This document shows positions 20,891 to 32,541 of a DNA stretch of 64,000 bases, piece after piece. This stretch comes from Geodermatophilus tzadiensis. Its GTDB lineage: Bacteria; Actinomycetota; Actinomycetes; Mycobacteriales; Geodermatophilaceae. The number at the start of each line of letters is the position of its first letter. The first letter of the stretch is position 1. The notes under the pieces are model-generated. The model was not told the DNA's origin. It did not search any database and saw only the letters and a program-made list of their open reading frames with translations. The position numbers and the translations under genes are program-made. Where the stretch lies: contig NZ_PVTG01000005.1 in NCBI RefSeq assembly GCF_003002915.1, positions 124,001 through 188,000 of the forward strand, written 5' to 3'.

Positions 20891-22492
20891 ATGATCCGGC
20901 TGTCCCGGCGTGTGTTCGCCCCCGTGTTGGTGACCCTGGCCGTCGCCTCCGCGCTCACCGTCGCCCCGCCGACGTCCCCGCGGGCAGTCGCCGAGACTCC
21001 GGCCGTGACCTCCCCGGAGCGGGTGTTGGAGACGGGGGTGGAGGTGTTCTCGTTGTGGCGGGACTGGCCGGTGAACGGGGTGGTGCTGGATCGGGTGGTG
21101 GAGTCGGGGTCGGGATGGGTGCGGGTGGGGGTGGGCTGGTGTTCGGTGGAGGAGGCCGGTCCGGGGGTGGTGTCGGAGTGGTACGTGCAGCGGTTGGACG
21201 CGACGGTGGTCGCGGCCGAGGCGCGGGGGTTGCAGGTGCTGGCGACGTTGGGGTGCACGCCGGGCTGGCTCAGTGGCAGTGGGTCGTTGACGGTGTTGCC
21301 GCCGGCGTTGCGGGTGGGGGAGGTGCAGCGGGTGGCGGCGTGGTTGGCGGGGCGGTATGCGGGGCGGATCGCGGCGTGGGAGATCTGGAACGAGCCGGAT
21401 TGTTCGGCCGGGACCGGGTGTGGGGCCACGGCGCCGGAGGTGTACCTGCCGGTGTTGCGGGCGGGGTTCACCGGGGTGCGGGCCGGAGATCCGGGTGCGG
21501 TGGTGGTCTCGGGAGGGATCAGTGGGGTGAACACCGGCTGGGTCGAGGGGTTGTACGCCGCGGGGGGGCGGGGGTGGTTCGACGCGTTGGGGGTGCATCC
21601 GTATCAGGGGCCGGCGGCCGAGCCGCCGGAGGCGCCACCGGCTGATCATCCCTATCGGATCTCGAACGTGGAGCGGGTGCGGGCGGTGATGGTGGCGGCC
21701 GGGGATGCGGCGGTGCCGGTGTGGTTCACCGAGTTCGGGTGGACGACCGGCGCGGGGGAGGGGTGGTCGGCGGGGGTGGACGAGGCGACCCAGGCCGACT
21801 ATCTGGGCCGGGCGATCGACATGGTGCAGCGGCAGTATCCGTACGTGACGCACGCGTTCGTGTTCACCATCCGTGATCGGGATGACTGGAACGCGTATGA
21901 GAACAACTTCGGGCTCACCCGGCTCGACGGCAGCCCGAAACCGGCGTTGGGCGCCCTGCGCAACGCCAACGACCGACTGGACGCGCTGAGGCAGCCCGAC
22001 GACACCCGTGTCGTCACCCTGGACCCGGTCGCCGACGCCACGGCGTGGCAGGCGTCGGCCGGGCGGTCGGCGGGCGCCGCGACGACGCTGGAGGTCGACA
22101 GTCGGGCGGCCGGTGGCTCCTCCCGGGTCACCTCCTACCTGCGCTTCCCCCGGCCGGACCTGGCCCCGGGCGAGTCGGTCGTCTCCGCCGCGCTCACGGT
22201 GCAGGTGACCGACGGCACCGTCGACGGCCCGGTGATCTGGCCCACGACGACGGTGTGGAGCGAGTCGACGCTGTCCTGGAAACGGCAGCCGACACGTGCG
22301 GCGACCGTTCCGCTGGCGGACCTCGGCGCGATGGCGCCCGGACCGGTCACGCTGCCGCTGATGCTGGCCGGGCCGGTCGGTGAGCTGTCCCTGGAGCTGT
22401 ACGCGCAGGTCGACGACGGTCTGCGCCTCGTCTCGAGGGAGGACCCGGCGCTCGACCTCCGGCCGCGGCTGACCCTCGTGGTCACCGGCTGA
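20891..22492 (+). CDS. Secreted glycoside hydrolase (clan GH-A, GH5/GH39-like) with C-terminal beta-module
   Basis: The 533-residue protein has a signal peptide (MIRLSRR, hydrophobic 8-27, Ala-rich end). The catalytic TIM-barrel part (about 40-350) has two Glu in expected places: WEIWNEPD (acid/base) and VWFTEFGWTT (nucleophile), as in clan GH-A. The C-terminal part (about 375-533, starting TLDPVADATAW) resembles DNRLRE/CBM96-type beta-sandwich modules with SYLRFP and TVWSESTLSWKRQP. Substrate is unknown; plant or microbial polysaccharide is likely. The start at 20891 is set by the signal peptide; no good ribosome binding site is seen. The catalytic half uses 13 TTG Leu codons and G-rich codons unlike its neighbours and unlike its own C-terminal part, which suggests separate origins. 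Confidence 0.78.
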   Translation: MIRLSRRVFAPVLVTLAVASALTVAPPTSPRAVAETPAVTSPERVLETGVEVFSLWRDWPVNGVVLDRVVESGSGWVRVGVGWCSVEEAGPGVVSEWYVQRLDATVVAAEARGLQVLATLGCTPGWLSGSGSLTVLPPALRVGEVQRVAAWLAGRYAGRIAAWEIWNEPDCSAGTGCGATAPEVYLPVLRAGFTGVRAGDPGAVVVSGGISGVNTGWVEGLYAAGGRGWFDALGVHPYQGPAAEPPEAPPADHPYRISNVERVRAVMVAAGDAAVPVWFTEFGWTTGAGEGWSAGVDEATQADYLGRAIDMVQRQYPYVTHAFVFTIRDRDDWNAYENNFGLTRLDGSPKPALGALRNANDRLDALRQPDDTRVVTLDPVADATAWQASAGRSAGAATTLEVDSRAAGGSSRVTSYLRFPRPDLAPGESVVSAALTVQVTDGTVDGPVIWPTTTVWSESTLSWKRQPTRAATVPLADLGAMAPGPVTLPLMLAGPVGELSLELYAQVDDGLRLVSREDPALDLRPRLTLVVTG

Positions 22493-22542
22493 CGATCCGG
22501 GGTGGTCCGCGGTCCCGGCCGGTCCCCGCGGTGGCCGCGGGA

Positions 22543-22548
22543 TACAGT
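22543..22548 (+). promoter_or_regulatory. -10 element TACAGT, probable ctaB promoter
   Basis: TACAGT fits TANNNT, lies 50 nt after the glycosidase stop and 98 nt before the ctaB start. Confidence 0.4.
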
Positions 22549-22645
22549 GGGAGCCGTTCCGTCGCCGGTCTGAAGGGACCTCCGTGCTGCCGTCCTGCCC
22601 GGTGGTGCCCTGCCGCCCGTGCGCGCGCGCCGGGGAGGCCGTCCG

Positions 22646-23560
22646 GTGACGGCCGTCTCCGAGCGGCCGGTCGTCTCCGCCCGCCGCCTGTCCGAGGTCG
22701 TGGGCGCCTATGTGGCGCTGACCAAGCCGAAGCTCGTCGAGCTGCTGCTGGTGACGACCCTCCCGGCGATGATGATGGCGGCCGACGGGTGGCCAACCTG
22801 GCGGCTGGTCGGCGCCACGATGGTCGGCGGGATGTTCGCCGCCGGCGCGGCCAACGTGTTCAACTGCTGGTACGACCGGGACATCGACCGGCTGATGTCG
22901 CGCACGCGCGACCGGCCGATCCCGTCCGGGGTGGTGTCCCCGCGGGCGGCCCTCGTCTTCGGGCTCGTCCTCGCCGTGGCGTCGCTGACGCTGCTGTGGG
23001 TGGCCACCACGCCGCTCGCCACGGCTCTGGCCGCGATCGCGATCCTGGCCTACTCCGTCGTGTACACGATGGTGCTCAAGCGCCGCACCCGGCACAACAC
23101 GGTGTTCGGGGCCTTCCCCGGGGCGGCGCCGGTGCTCATCGGCTGGGCGGCGGTCACCGGCTCGCTGGAGTGGCCGGCGCTCGCGTTCTTCGCCGTCGTC
23201 TTCTGCTGGCAGATGCCGCACTTCTGGGCGCTGGCCAGCCGGTACCGCGAGGACTACGCCCGCGCCGGCGTGCCCATGCTGTCGGTGGTCGCGGGCCCGG
23301 CGAGCGTCGGCCGGCAGTCCGTCGCGTGGGCCTGGGCCACCCTGGGCGCCACGCTGCTGATGGGCTCGATCACGCCGGTGCTGGGCTGGGCGTTCGCCAT
23401 CGGCGGGGGGCTCCTCGGCGCCTGGTACGTGGCCGAGTCCCACCAGTGGCTGGGCCGCATCCGGAGCGCCCTGCCCGACCGGCCGATGAAGCTGTTCTCG
23501 GTGTCGATCACGCACATGACGCTGCTGTCGATCGCCATCGCCATCGACGTCCTGGTCTGA
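22646..23560 (+). CDS. ctaB: Protoheme IX farnesyltransferase (heme O synthase)
   Basis: The 304-residue integral membrane prenyltransferase adds a farnesyl group to heme B to give heme O for aa3-type oxidases. The prenyl-diphosphate Asp motif is N73-x3-D77-x3-D81 in NCWYDRDIDR; about nine membrane helices follow. GGGGAGG lies 7 nt before the GTG at 22646, which is why I reject the earlier GTG at 22619. It is convergent with the exporter gene and pairs functionally with ctaA at 25168-26097. Confidence 0.95.
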   Translation: MTAVSERPVVSARRLSEVVGAYVALTKPKLVELLLVTTLPAMMMAADGWPTWRLVGATMVGGMFAAGAANVFNCWYDRDIDRLMSRTRDRPIPSGVVSPRAALVFGLVLAVASLTLLWVATTPLATALAAIAILAYSVVYTMVLKRRTRHNTVFGAFPGAAPVLIGWAAVTGSLEWPALAFFAVVFCWQMPHFWALASRYREDYARAGVPMLSVVAGPASVGRQSVAWAWATLGATLLMGSITPVLGWAFAIGGGLLGAWYVAESHQWLGRIRSALPDRPMKLFSVSITHMTLLSIAIAIDVLV

Positions 23561-23583
23561 CCCGCCCTCCGGCGCCGCGCGCT

Positions 23584-23630
23584 GTCGACCTGGTGCTGCC
23601 TCGGCGGGCCTGAGGCAGCACCAGGTCGAC
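23584..23630. terminator. Bidirectional 19-bp perfect hairpin
   Basis: GTCGACCTGGTGCTGCCTC (23584-23602) and its exact complement (23612-23630) flank a 9-nt loop. It sits between the convergent ctaB and exporter genes and can end transcription from both sides. It is one of the longest perfect stems in the window. Confidence 0.8.
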
Positions 23631-23675
23631 GTGCGGCGGCCTGCCGCGGTCGGGCGGACCGCCCGACCGCGGCGC

Positions 23676-25133
23676 TCAGCCGGCGGCGGCCTCGCTCGGG
23701 TCGGTCACCGTGACCGGCGCCCCGCCGCGGTCCCGGGGCATGAGCAGCGCGGCGACCAGCAGCACCACGGCGAGGACCGTCGTCCCGAGGAAGACGTGCT
23801 GCACCGCGGTGGTGAGCGCGGCCGGCGTCACCCCGCCGCCGGACCCGCCGACCGTCGCGTTGACCACCGCGCCGAAGACGGCGACCCCGACCGCGCTCCC
23901 CGCCGAGCGGAAGAACATGTTGCTGCCGGTGACCACGCCGCGCTGCTGCCACCCGACCGCCGCCTGGGCGGCGATCAGCGTGGGCGCCGCCGTCAGGCCC
24001 ATGCCCAGGCCGATGACGAACACCGTCGCCCCGACCTGGAGCACGCCCGAGGAGCCGTCCAGCAGGAGCAGCAGGGCCGCGCCGGCGACGACGACGGTGG
24101 CGCCCACACAGGCGGTCGCGCGCATCCCGATCCGGAGGTAGACCCGGCCGGCCTGCGACGCCGAGATCGGCCAGCCGAGGGTCAGCGCGGCCAGCGCGAA
24201 CCCGGCGACCAGGGGCCCGGTGCCCAGCACGTCCTGCACGAAGGTCGGGACGTAGGAGGTCAGCCCGAGCAGCACTGCGCCGACGCAGGCGGAGACCACG
24301 TTGGTGGCCACCAGCAGCCGGCTGCGGAGCAGCCGCAGGGGGACGACGGGGTCGGCCGCCCGGCGCTCGACGAGCACGAAGACGCCGAGCAGGACGGCGC
24401 CGCCCCCGAGCACGGCGACGCCCTGCGGCGAGCTCCACGCCCACGCCTGGCCGCCCTCGAGCAGGCCGAGGACCAGCAGCGTCAGGGCCACGGTGAGCAC
24501 CGCGGCGCCGGTGTGGTCGAACCGCGGCGGCCGGCGGTCGACTCGCTCGGCGAAGCGCAGGCCGATCGCCGCCGCGGCCACCAGGCACAGCGGGACGTTG
24601 ACGAAGAAGATCCAGCGCCAGCTCACGTACTCGGAGAAGACCCCGCCCAGCGTCGGGCCCACCACCGAGGACACCGCCCAGACGCTGGCGATGTAGCCCT
24701 GCACCCGGGCCCGCTCCCGGAGGGAGTACAGGTCGCCGACGATCGTCATCGACATGGGCTGGACCGCGCCGGCACCCAGGCCCTGCACCGCCCGGAACGC
24801 GATGAGCGCGCCCATGCTCCAGGCGGCGCCGCAGAGGACCGAGCCGAGGAGGAACAGGCCGATGCCGACGAGCATGACCGGCTTGCGCCCGAAGGAGTCG
24901 GCCAGCTTGCCGTAGACGGGGACGGTGACCGCCTGGGCGAGCAGGTAGACGGAGAACAGCCACGGGAACTCGGCGAACCCGCCGAGCTCGGCGACCACCG
25001 ACGGGACGGCGGTGGCGATGACGGTGGCGTCGATGGCCACCAGCGCCGTCGACAGCATCACGCCGACGAGGACCGGGCCGCGCTCCGAGCGCAGCCCCAC
25101 GCCCGACGACGCCGCGCTCGCCCGCCCGCTCAC
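23676..25133 (-). CDS. DHA2-family (14-helix) MFS drug exporter
   Basis: The 485-residue protein has about 14 hydrophobic segments. Family features are DATVIATAVPSV in helix 1, GKLADSFGRKPVM in the 2-3 loop (MFS motif A), FRAVQGLGAGAVQP (motif B/antiporter region), and VVGPTLGGVFSEYVSWRWIFFVNVP (motif C and DHA2 motif). It should be a proton-coupled exporter of the EmrB/QacA type. The GTG start lies 34 nt after the ctaA stop on the same strand, so it may be co-transcribed. Substrates are unknown; no TetR-type regulator is adjacent. Confidence 0.9.
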   Translation of the reverse strand: MSGRASAASSGVGLRSERGPVLVGVMLSTALVAIDATVIATAVPSVVAELGGFAEFPWLFSVYLLAQAVTVPVYGKLADSFGRKPVMLVGIGLFLLGSVLCGAAWSMGALIAFRAVQGLGAGAVQPMSMTIVGDLYSLRERARVQGYIASVWAVSSVVGPTLGGVFSEYVSWRWIFFVNVPLCLVAAAAIGLRFAERVDRRPPRFDHTGAAVLTVALTLLVLGLLEGGQAWAWSSPQGVAVLGGGAVLLGVFVLVERRAADPVVPLRLLRSRLLVATNVVSACVGAVLLGLTSYVPTFVQDVLGTGPLVAGFALAALTLGWPISASQAGRVYLRIGMRATACVGATVVVAGAALLLLLDGSSGVLQVGATVFVIGLGMGLTAAPTLIAAQAAVGWQQRGVVTGSNMFFRSAGSAVGVAVFGAVVNATVGGSGGGVTPAALTTAVQHVFLGTTVLAVVLLVAALLMPRDRGGAPVTVTDPSEAAAG

Positions 25134-25167
25134 CGCCCCGGGCCGGGGGTGCCGAGGACCACGCCGG

Positions 25168-26097
25168 TCAGCGGGTGGCGGCGGCGGGGACGGCGGGGCT
25201 GTCGAGCGGCCGCTCGCTGGCCGGGCCGCGCACCGACCACAGCAGGCGGGCGGTGTAGGCGGTCACCAGCACCGCGCCCAGCATGTGCAGCAGCACCAGC
25301 GCGACCGGCAGGTGCGTGAAGTACTGGACGAAGCCGACGACGCCCTGCAGCAGCTGGACGACGAGCACGTCGCGCGCGGCCCGCCTGACCCGCCCCGGGG
25401 CGTCGGTGGCGTACAGCGCCACCAGCAGCGCGACGGTCAGCCCGACGAGCAGGAACACCGCGTCGGCGTGCAGCTGGCTGACCGTCTCGGGGTCGAAGCC
25501 CATCCGCCCGCCGCTCGGCGCGCCGGACTCGTCGAGGTCGCCGCTGTGCGGGCCGCTGCCGGTGACCACGGTGCCCAGCGCGAGCACCACCGCGGTCACC
25601 GCGGCGGTGCCACCGACCAGCAGCGTGAGCGGGCGGCGCACCACCGGCCGGCCGACCCCGGGCTCGCGGGAGCGCAGCCACAGCACCGTCGTCAGCGCGA
25701 CCAGCACCGACGACAGCAGGAAGTGCGCGGCCACCGTCCACGGGTTGAGGCCGGTCAGCACGGTCACCCCGCCGAGCAGGGCCTGCGCGGGGATGCCGAG
25801 GAACGCGAGGACGGCGAGGGGGCGCAGGTCGCGCCGTGCGGAGCGGAACACCACCACGAGCAGCGCGATCGCGGCGGCGGCGAGCACGAAGGTGAGCAGC
25901 CGGTTGCCGAACTCGATGACACCGTGCCCGGCCAGCTCCGGGGTGGCCACGAAGCTCGCGTCGGTGCACCGCGGCCAGGTGGGGCAGCCCAGGCCCGAGC
26001 CGGTGAGCCGGACGGCGCCGCCGGTGACGACGATCGCCCCGTTGGCGACCAGGTTGACCAGGGCGACCCGCGAGACCAGCGAGGAGGAGACCGGCAC
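25168..26097 (-). CDS. ctaA: Heme A synthase (COX15/CtaA family)
   Basis: The 309-residue, eight-helix membrane protein converts heme O to heme A. Conserved histidines are in GHGVIEFGNRLL, AAHFLLSS, QLHADAVF and LLHMLGA; the early loop Cys pair lies in GLGCPTWPRC, as in CtaA of Bacillus. ctaB lies about 1.6 kb away, convergent. The GTG start is preceded by a -10 hexamer only 6 nt away, predicting a leaderless transcript. Confidence 0.93.
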   Translation of the reverse strand: MPVSSSLVSRVALVNLVANGAIVVTGGAVRLTGSGLGCPTWPRCTDASFVATPELAGHGVIEFGNRLLTFVLAAAAIALLVVVFRSARRDLRPLAVLAFLGIPAQALLGGVTVLTGLNPWTVAAHFLLSSVLVALTTVLWLRSREPGVGRPVVRRPLTLLVGGTAAVTAVVLALGTVVTGSGPHSGDLDESGAPSGGRMGFDPETVSQLHADAVFLLVGLTVALLVALYATDAPGRVRRAARDVLVVQLLQGVVGFVQYFTHLPVALVLLHMLGAVLVTAYTARLLWSVRGPASERPLDSPAVPAAATR

Positions 26098-26103
26098 GTC
26101 CCG

Positions 26104-26109
26104 ATGCTA
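26104..26109 (-). promoter_or_regulatory. -10 element TAGCAT of ctaA, predicted leaderless
   Basis: On the minus strand TAGCAT is followed by 6 nt and then the ctaA GTG (26097). No ribosome binding site is present at normal spacing. Confidence 0.5.
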
Positions 26110-26309
26110 GCCGCGGGAGCGGCGCCTCCCGGTTCGCTCAGGGCGGATCACACCGCGGAAGGCCGCAGGCCGGTCGCGCGCTGTACCGGACACGAGCGGC
26201 CGCCGAGCCGCTCCCGGTGTCGGGGTGCGCATCCGGGTACGGGGGTCCCAGCGGGAGCCCTCCCCGAGGGAGCGCCTCCGACCGATCCGACTCCCCTTGG
26301 ACGTGAGGC

Positions 26310-28844
<2,535 letters not shown>

Positions 28845-28865
28845 CCCGGCGTCCGTGACCTGGCT

Positions 28866-28902
28866 CACCCGGCCCCTGACCAGCGCGGTCAGGGGCCGGG
28901 TG
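28866..28902 (+). terminator. 16-bp perfect hairpin after the Clp gene
   Basis: CACCCGGCCCCTGACC (28866-28881) pairs exactly with GGTCAGGGGCCGGGTG (28887-28902), loop AGCGC, 22 nt after the stop codon. Confidence 0.85.
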
Positions 28903-28940
28903 GGTTAGGGCGACCTTCCTTGCGGGGTCCCCGAAATAGG

Positions 28941-28952
28941 ACACAATCGTGT
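28941..28952 (+). promoter_or_regulatory. Putative SufR operator overlapping the sufR promoter/start
   Basis: ACAC-AATC-GTGT is a perfect 4+4+4 inverted repeat ending 1 nt before the sufR GTG start. CACAAT within it stands 6 nt from the start codon, in the place of a -10 hexamer. SufR homologues are autoregulatory [Fe-S] repressors, so a site here would shut off the whole suf operon. Inference from position and symmetry only. Confidence 0.4.
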
Positions 28953-28953
28953 T

Positions 28954-29781
28954 GTGGAAACAAGCGCGGGGCAGGTGGGGACGGTGCGGGCCGACGACGT
29001 CCGCACCCGCGACCGCGTGACCGCGCTGCTCGTCGAGCACGGTCCGCAGACCGCCAGCGAGCTCGCCGCCCGGCTGGGCGTGAGCCCCGCCGCGGTGCGC
29101 CGCCACCTCGACGCGCTCGCCGCCCGCGGGCGGGTGGAGGAGCGCGCGGCGCCGGGCGCGCAGCGGGGGAGGGGCCGGCCCGCCCGGCGCTTCCACCTCA
29201 CCGAGGCCGGTCGCTCCGGCTTCCCGCACGCCTACGACGACCTGGCGCTCACCGCGCTGCGGTACGTCGCCGCCTCCGGCGGGCCGGACGCCGTCCGCGC
29301 CGTCGCCGAGGCGCAGCTGGCCGGCCTCGAGCAGCGCGCCTCCGACGCCGTCGCCCGGTCGGCGGGCGCGCCCGTCGACCGCGCCCGGGCGCTGGCCGAG
29401 GCGCTCACGGCCGAGGGCTACGCTGCGTCGGCCTCGGCGATCGCCAGCGGCGGCCAGCTCTGCCAGCACCACTGCCCGGTGGCGCACGTGGCGGCCGAGT
29501 TCCCGCAGCTGTGCGAGGTCGAGACGGCGGTGATCGGCCGGCTGGTGGGTACGCACGTCCAGCGGCTGGCCACCATCGCCCACGGCGACGGCGTCTGCAC
29601 CACCCACATCCCCGGGCCGCACGCCCGTGCGGGCGCCCGGGCTCACACCGACGCGGGGAACACACCGGGCCCCGCGCGCCCTGTACCAGGTGAGCGAGCG
29701 GCGCGGGTCCCGCGCCCCGCCCCGTCCACCAGCACCACCCGCAGCACCCCCACGAGCGACCGGGAGAGGACGCCCGCATGA
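28954..29781 (+). CDS. sufR: Fe-S cluster-sensing transcriptional repressor SufR
   Basis: The 275-residue protein has an ArsR/DeoR-like winged helix at its N-terminus ([30 protein letters not shown], about 24-55) and Cys residues for an Fe-S cluster: C170 and C174 in CQHHC, C187 in CEVE and C215 in GVCTTH, with the SufR-type spacing C174-x12-C187. In related bacteria the holo-protein represses the suf operon and derepresses on iron or oxidative stress. About 50 C-terminal residues after C215 are Pro/Arg/Thr-rich and may be poorly folded. The stop overlaps the sufB start (ATGA), so regulator and operon are coupled. Confidence 0.93.
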   Translation: METSAGQVGTVRADDVRTRDRVTALLVEHGPQTASELAARLGVSPAAVRRHLDALAARGRVEERAAPGAQRGRGRPARRFHLTEAGRSGFPHAYDDLALTALRYVAASGGPDAVRAVAEAQLAGLEQRASDAVARSAGAPVDRARALAEALTAEGYAASASAIASGGQLCQHHCPVAHVAAEFPQLCEVETAVIGRLVGTHVQRLATIAHGDGVCTTHIPGPHARAGARAHTDAGNTPGPARPVPGERAARVPRPAPSTSTTRSTPTSDRERTPA

Positions 29782-31220
29782 CCAGCACCCAGCAGCCGGT
29801 GACCGGCACGCCGCTGACGCAGGACGAGCAGATCGAGCAGCTCGGCCGCTACCAGTACGGCTGGGCCGACGCCGACGTCGCCGGGGCCTCCGCCCGCCGC
29901 GGCCTGGACGAGGACGTCGTCCGGGACATCTCGGCGCGCAAGAGCGAGCCCGAGTGGATGCTCGAGCGCCGCCTCAAGGCGCTCAAGCTCTTCGACCGCA
30001 AGCCCATGCCCGACTGGGGCTCGGACCTGTCCGGCATCGACTTCCAGAACATCAAGTACTTCGTGCGCTCGACCGAGGCGCAGGCCGCCTCGTGGGACGA
30101 GCTGCCCGAGGACATCAAGAACACCTACGACAAGCTGGGCATCCCCGAGGCGGAGAAGCAGCGGCTGATCGCCGGTGTCGCGGCCCAGTACGAGTCCGAG
30201 GTCGTCTACCACAAGATCCGCGAGGACCTCGAGGAGCAGGGTGTCGTCTTCCTCGACACCGACACCGCCCTCAAGGAGCACCCGGAGCTGTTCCGCGAGT
30301 ACTTCGGCACGGTGATCCCCAGCGGGGACAACAAGTTCGCCGCGCTGAACACCGCGGTGTGGTCGGGCGGCTCGTTCATTTACGTGCCGAAGGGCGTGCA
30401 CGTCGAGATCCCGCTGCAGGCCTACTTCCGGATCAACACCGAGAACATGGGCCAGTTCGAGCGGACGCTGATCATCGTCGACGAGGGCGCCTACGTGCAC
30501 TACGTCGAGGGCTGCACCGCGCCGATCTACAAGTCGGACTCGCTGCACTCCGCGGTCGTCGAGATCATCGTCAAGAAGAACGCGCGCTGCCGGTACACGA
30601 CCATCCAGAACTGGTCGAACAACGTCTACAACCTGGTCACCAAGCGGGCGATCGCCCACGAGGGCGCGACCATGGAGTGGATCGACGGCAACCTCGGCTC
30701 CAAGGTCACCATGAAGTACCCGGCGGTCTGGATGACCGGCGAGCACGCCAAGGGCGAGGTGCTCTCCATCGCCTTCGCCGGCGAGGGCCAGCACCAGGAC
30801 GCCGGCGCCAAGATGGTGCACGCGGCGCCCAACACCTCCTCGACCATCGTGAGCAAGTCGGTGGCCCGCGGCGGCGGCCGCACCAGCTACCGCGGCCTCG
30901 TGCAGATCGACGAGGGCGCCTCCGGCTCGAGGTCGACGGTCAAGTGCGACGCCCTGCTGGTCGACACGATCAGCCGGTCGGACACCTACCCCTACGTCGA
31001 CGTCCGCGAGGACGACGTGTCGATGGGCCACGAGGCGACCGTCTCCCGGGTCAGCGAGGACCAGCTCTTCTACCTGATGAGCCGCGGCCTGTCCGAGGAC
31101 GAGGCCATGGCGATGGTGGTCCGCGGGTTCGTCGAGCCCATCGCCCGGGAGCTGCCGATGGAGTACGCCCTCGAGCTCAACCGCCTGATCGAGCTGCAGA
31201 TGGAAGGTGCCGTCGGCTGA
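29778..31220 (+). CDS. sufB: Fe-S cluster scaffold protein SufB
   Basis: The 480-residue protein is the SufB scaffold of the SufBC2D complex, on which [4Fe-4S] clusters are built. Family segments include [33 protein letters not shown] (part), [10 protein letters not shown], and [10 protein letters not shown] near the C-terminus, with the beta-helix core between. No intein interrupts it, unlike some mycobacterial SufB genes. It overlaps sufR upstream and shares one base with the sufD start. Confidence 0.97.
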   Translation: MTSTQQPVTGTPLTQDEQIEQLGRYQYGWADADVAGASARRGLDEDVVRDISARKSEPEWMLERRLKALKLFDRKPMPDWGSDLSGIDFQNIKYFVRSTEAQAASWDELPEDIKNTYDKLGIPEAEKQRLIAGVAAQYESEVVYHKIREDLEEQGVVFLDTDTALKEHPELFREYFGTVIPSGDNKFAALNTAVWSGGSFIYVPKGVHVEIPLQAYFRINTENMGQFERTLIIVDEGAYVHYVEGCTAPIYKSDSLHSAVVEIIVKKNARCRYTTIQNWSNNVYNLVTKRAIAHEGATMEWIDGNLGSKVTMKYPAVWMTGEHAKGEVLSIAFAGEGQHQDAGAKMVHAAPNTSSTIVSKSVARGGGRTSYRGLVQIDEGASGSRSTVKCDALLVDTISRSDTYPYVDVREDDVSMGHEATVSRVSEDQLFYLMSRGLSEDEAMAMVVRGFVEPIARELPMEYALELNRLIELQMEGAVG

Positions 31221-32539
31221 TGCCGGACCAGAACGCCCCCAGCACCACCGGTCTCACCACCGAGTCGGCCACCCTCGCCGGCGAGCTGTTCGGCGAGGGC
31301 GTCGGCACCCAGGCCGGCCCGCCGGCGGTGCCCGCCACCGGGACCGGCACCGCCGGGCAGGCCGCCCCGGGCGCGCACTCGCACGGCGGGACCACCCCGA
31401 CCGGCTCGCCGGCCGAGCGGTTCACCTCTGTCGACCCGGAGGCCTTCGGGACCGTCACCGGGCGCGAGGAGTCCTGGCGCTTCACCCCGATGCGCCGGGT
31501 CCGTCCGCTGCTCGACGGCGCCCCGTCGGACGCCCACCTGCAGTGGGATCCCGACCTGCCCGAGGGCGTCGAGCTGACCAGCGTCGACGCCGACGACCCG
31601 CTGCTCAAGGGCCTGCCCGAGCCGGTCGACCGGCTCGCCGCCCTCGCCCGGCAGCGCAGCGGCGGCGCGGCCGTCGTCCGCGTGCCGGCCGAGGCCCAGC
31701 TCGACCGCCCGGTCACCCTGGGCCTGTCCGGCACCGGGTCCGACGACGTCGTCTGGGGCCAGCTCGTCGTCGAGGTCGGCGCCTTCGCGACGGCGACCGT
31801 CGTCCTCGACCACAGCGGCCTGGCCCGCTACGCCGGCGGCGTCGCCGTCCTCGTGGGCGACGGCGCGCAGGTGACGCTGGTGTCGGTGCAGGAGTGGGCG
31901 CCCGGCACGGTGCACGGCGGCCAGTTCGACGCCGTCGTCGGCCGCGACGCCACCTTCACCCAGGTCGTGGTCACCCTCGGCGGCGACCTGGTCCGGCTGG
32001 TCAGCAACGTGCAGTACGCCGGCCCCGGCGGGACGGCGGAGCTGTTCGGCGTCTACTTCTCCGACGAGACCCAGCACCAGGAGCACCGGCTCTGGGTGGA
32101 CCACGCGGTGCCCAACTGCACCAGCAACGTGCTCTACAAGGGCGCGCTGCAGGGCGAGGGCGCGCGCACGGTGTGGATCGGCGACGTCCGCATCCGCCCG
32201 CAGGCCACCGGCACGGACACCTACGAGCTCAACCGCAACCTGGTGCTCACCGACGGCGCCCGCGCCGACTCGGTGCCCAACCTGGAGATCGAGACCGGCG
32301 AGATCGTCGGCGCCGGCCACGCCAGCGCCACCGGCCGGTTCGACGACGAGCAGCTGTTCTACCTGTGCTCGCGCGGCATCGACGCCGAGACCGCCCGCCG
32401 CCTGGTGGTGCGCGGCTTCTTCGCCGACGTCGTCCAGCGGATCGGGCTGCCCGAGCTGCAGGACCGGCTGATGCGCTCCATCGAGGTCCGCCTCGGCGCG
32501 CTGCCCGGCCTCGACGAGCAGCCGGTCGAGGTGGCCTGA
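31220..32539 (+). CDS. sufD: Fe-S cluster assembly protein SufD
   Basis: The 439-residue protein is the SufB paralogue that pairs with it in SufBC2D. The N-terminal 70 residues are Thr/Ala/Gly-rich; then comes SWRFTPMRRVRPLLDG, a beta-helix core, and the C-terminal CSRGIDAETARRLVVRGFF, which in the family contains the conserved cluster-assembly region. The ATG overlaps the sufB stop (TGATG). Confidence 0.96.
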   Translation: MPDQNAPSTTGLTTESATLAGELFGEGVGTQAGPPAVPATGTGTAGQAAPGAHSHGGTTPTGSPAERFTSVDPEAFGTVTGREESWRFTPMRRVRPLLDGAPSDAHLQWDPDLPEGVELTSVDADDPLLKGLPEPVDRLAALARQRSGGAAVVRVPAEAQLDRPVTLGLSGTGSDDVVWGQLVVEVGAFATATVVLDHSGLARYAGGVAVLVGDGAQVTLVSVQEWAPGTVHGGQFDAVVGRDATFTQVVVTLGGDLVRLVSNVQYAGPGGTAELFGVYFSDETQHQEHRLWVDHAVPNCTSNVLYKGALQGEGARTVWIGDVRIRPQATGTDTYELNRNLVLTDGARADSVPNLEIETGEIVGAGHASATGRFDDEQLFYLCSRGIDAETARRLVVRGFFADVVQRIGLPELQDRLMRSIEVRLGALPGLDEQPVEVA

Positions 32540-32541
32540 GC

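Noticed and set aside
28905-28923. Possible iron-box (IdeR/DtxR) TTAGGGCGACCTTCCTTGC before sufR
   Set aside because: Only about half of the positions match the TTAGGTTAGGCTAACCTAA consensus and the right half is poor.
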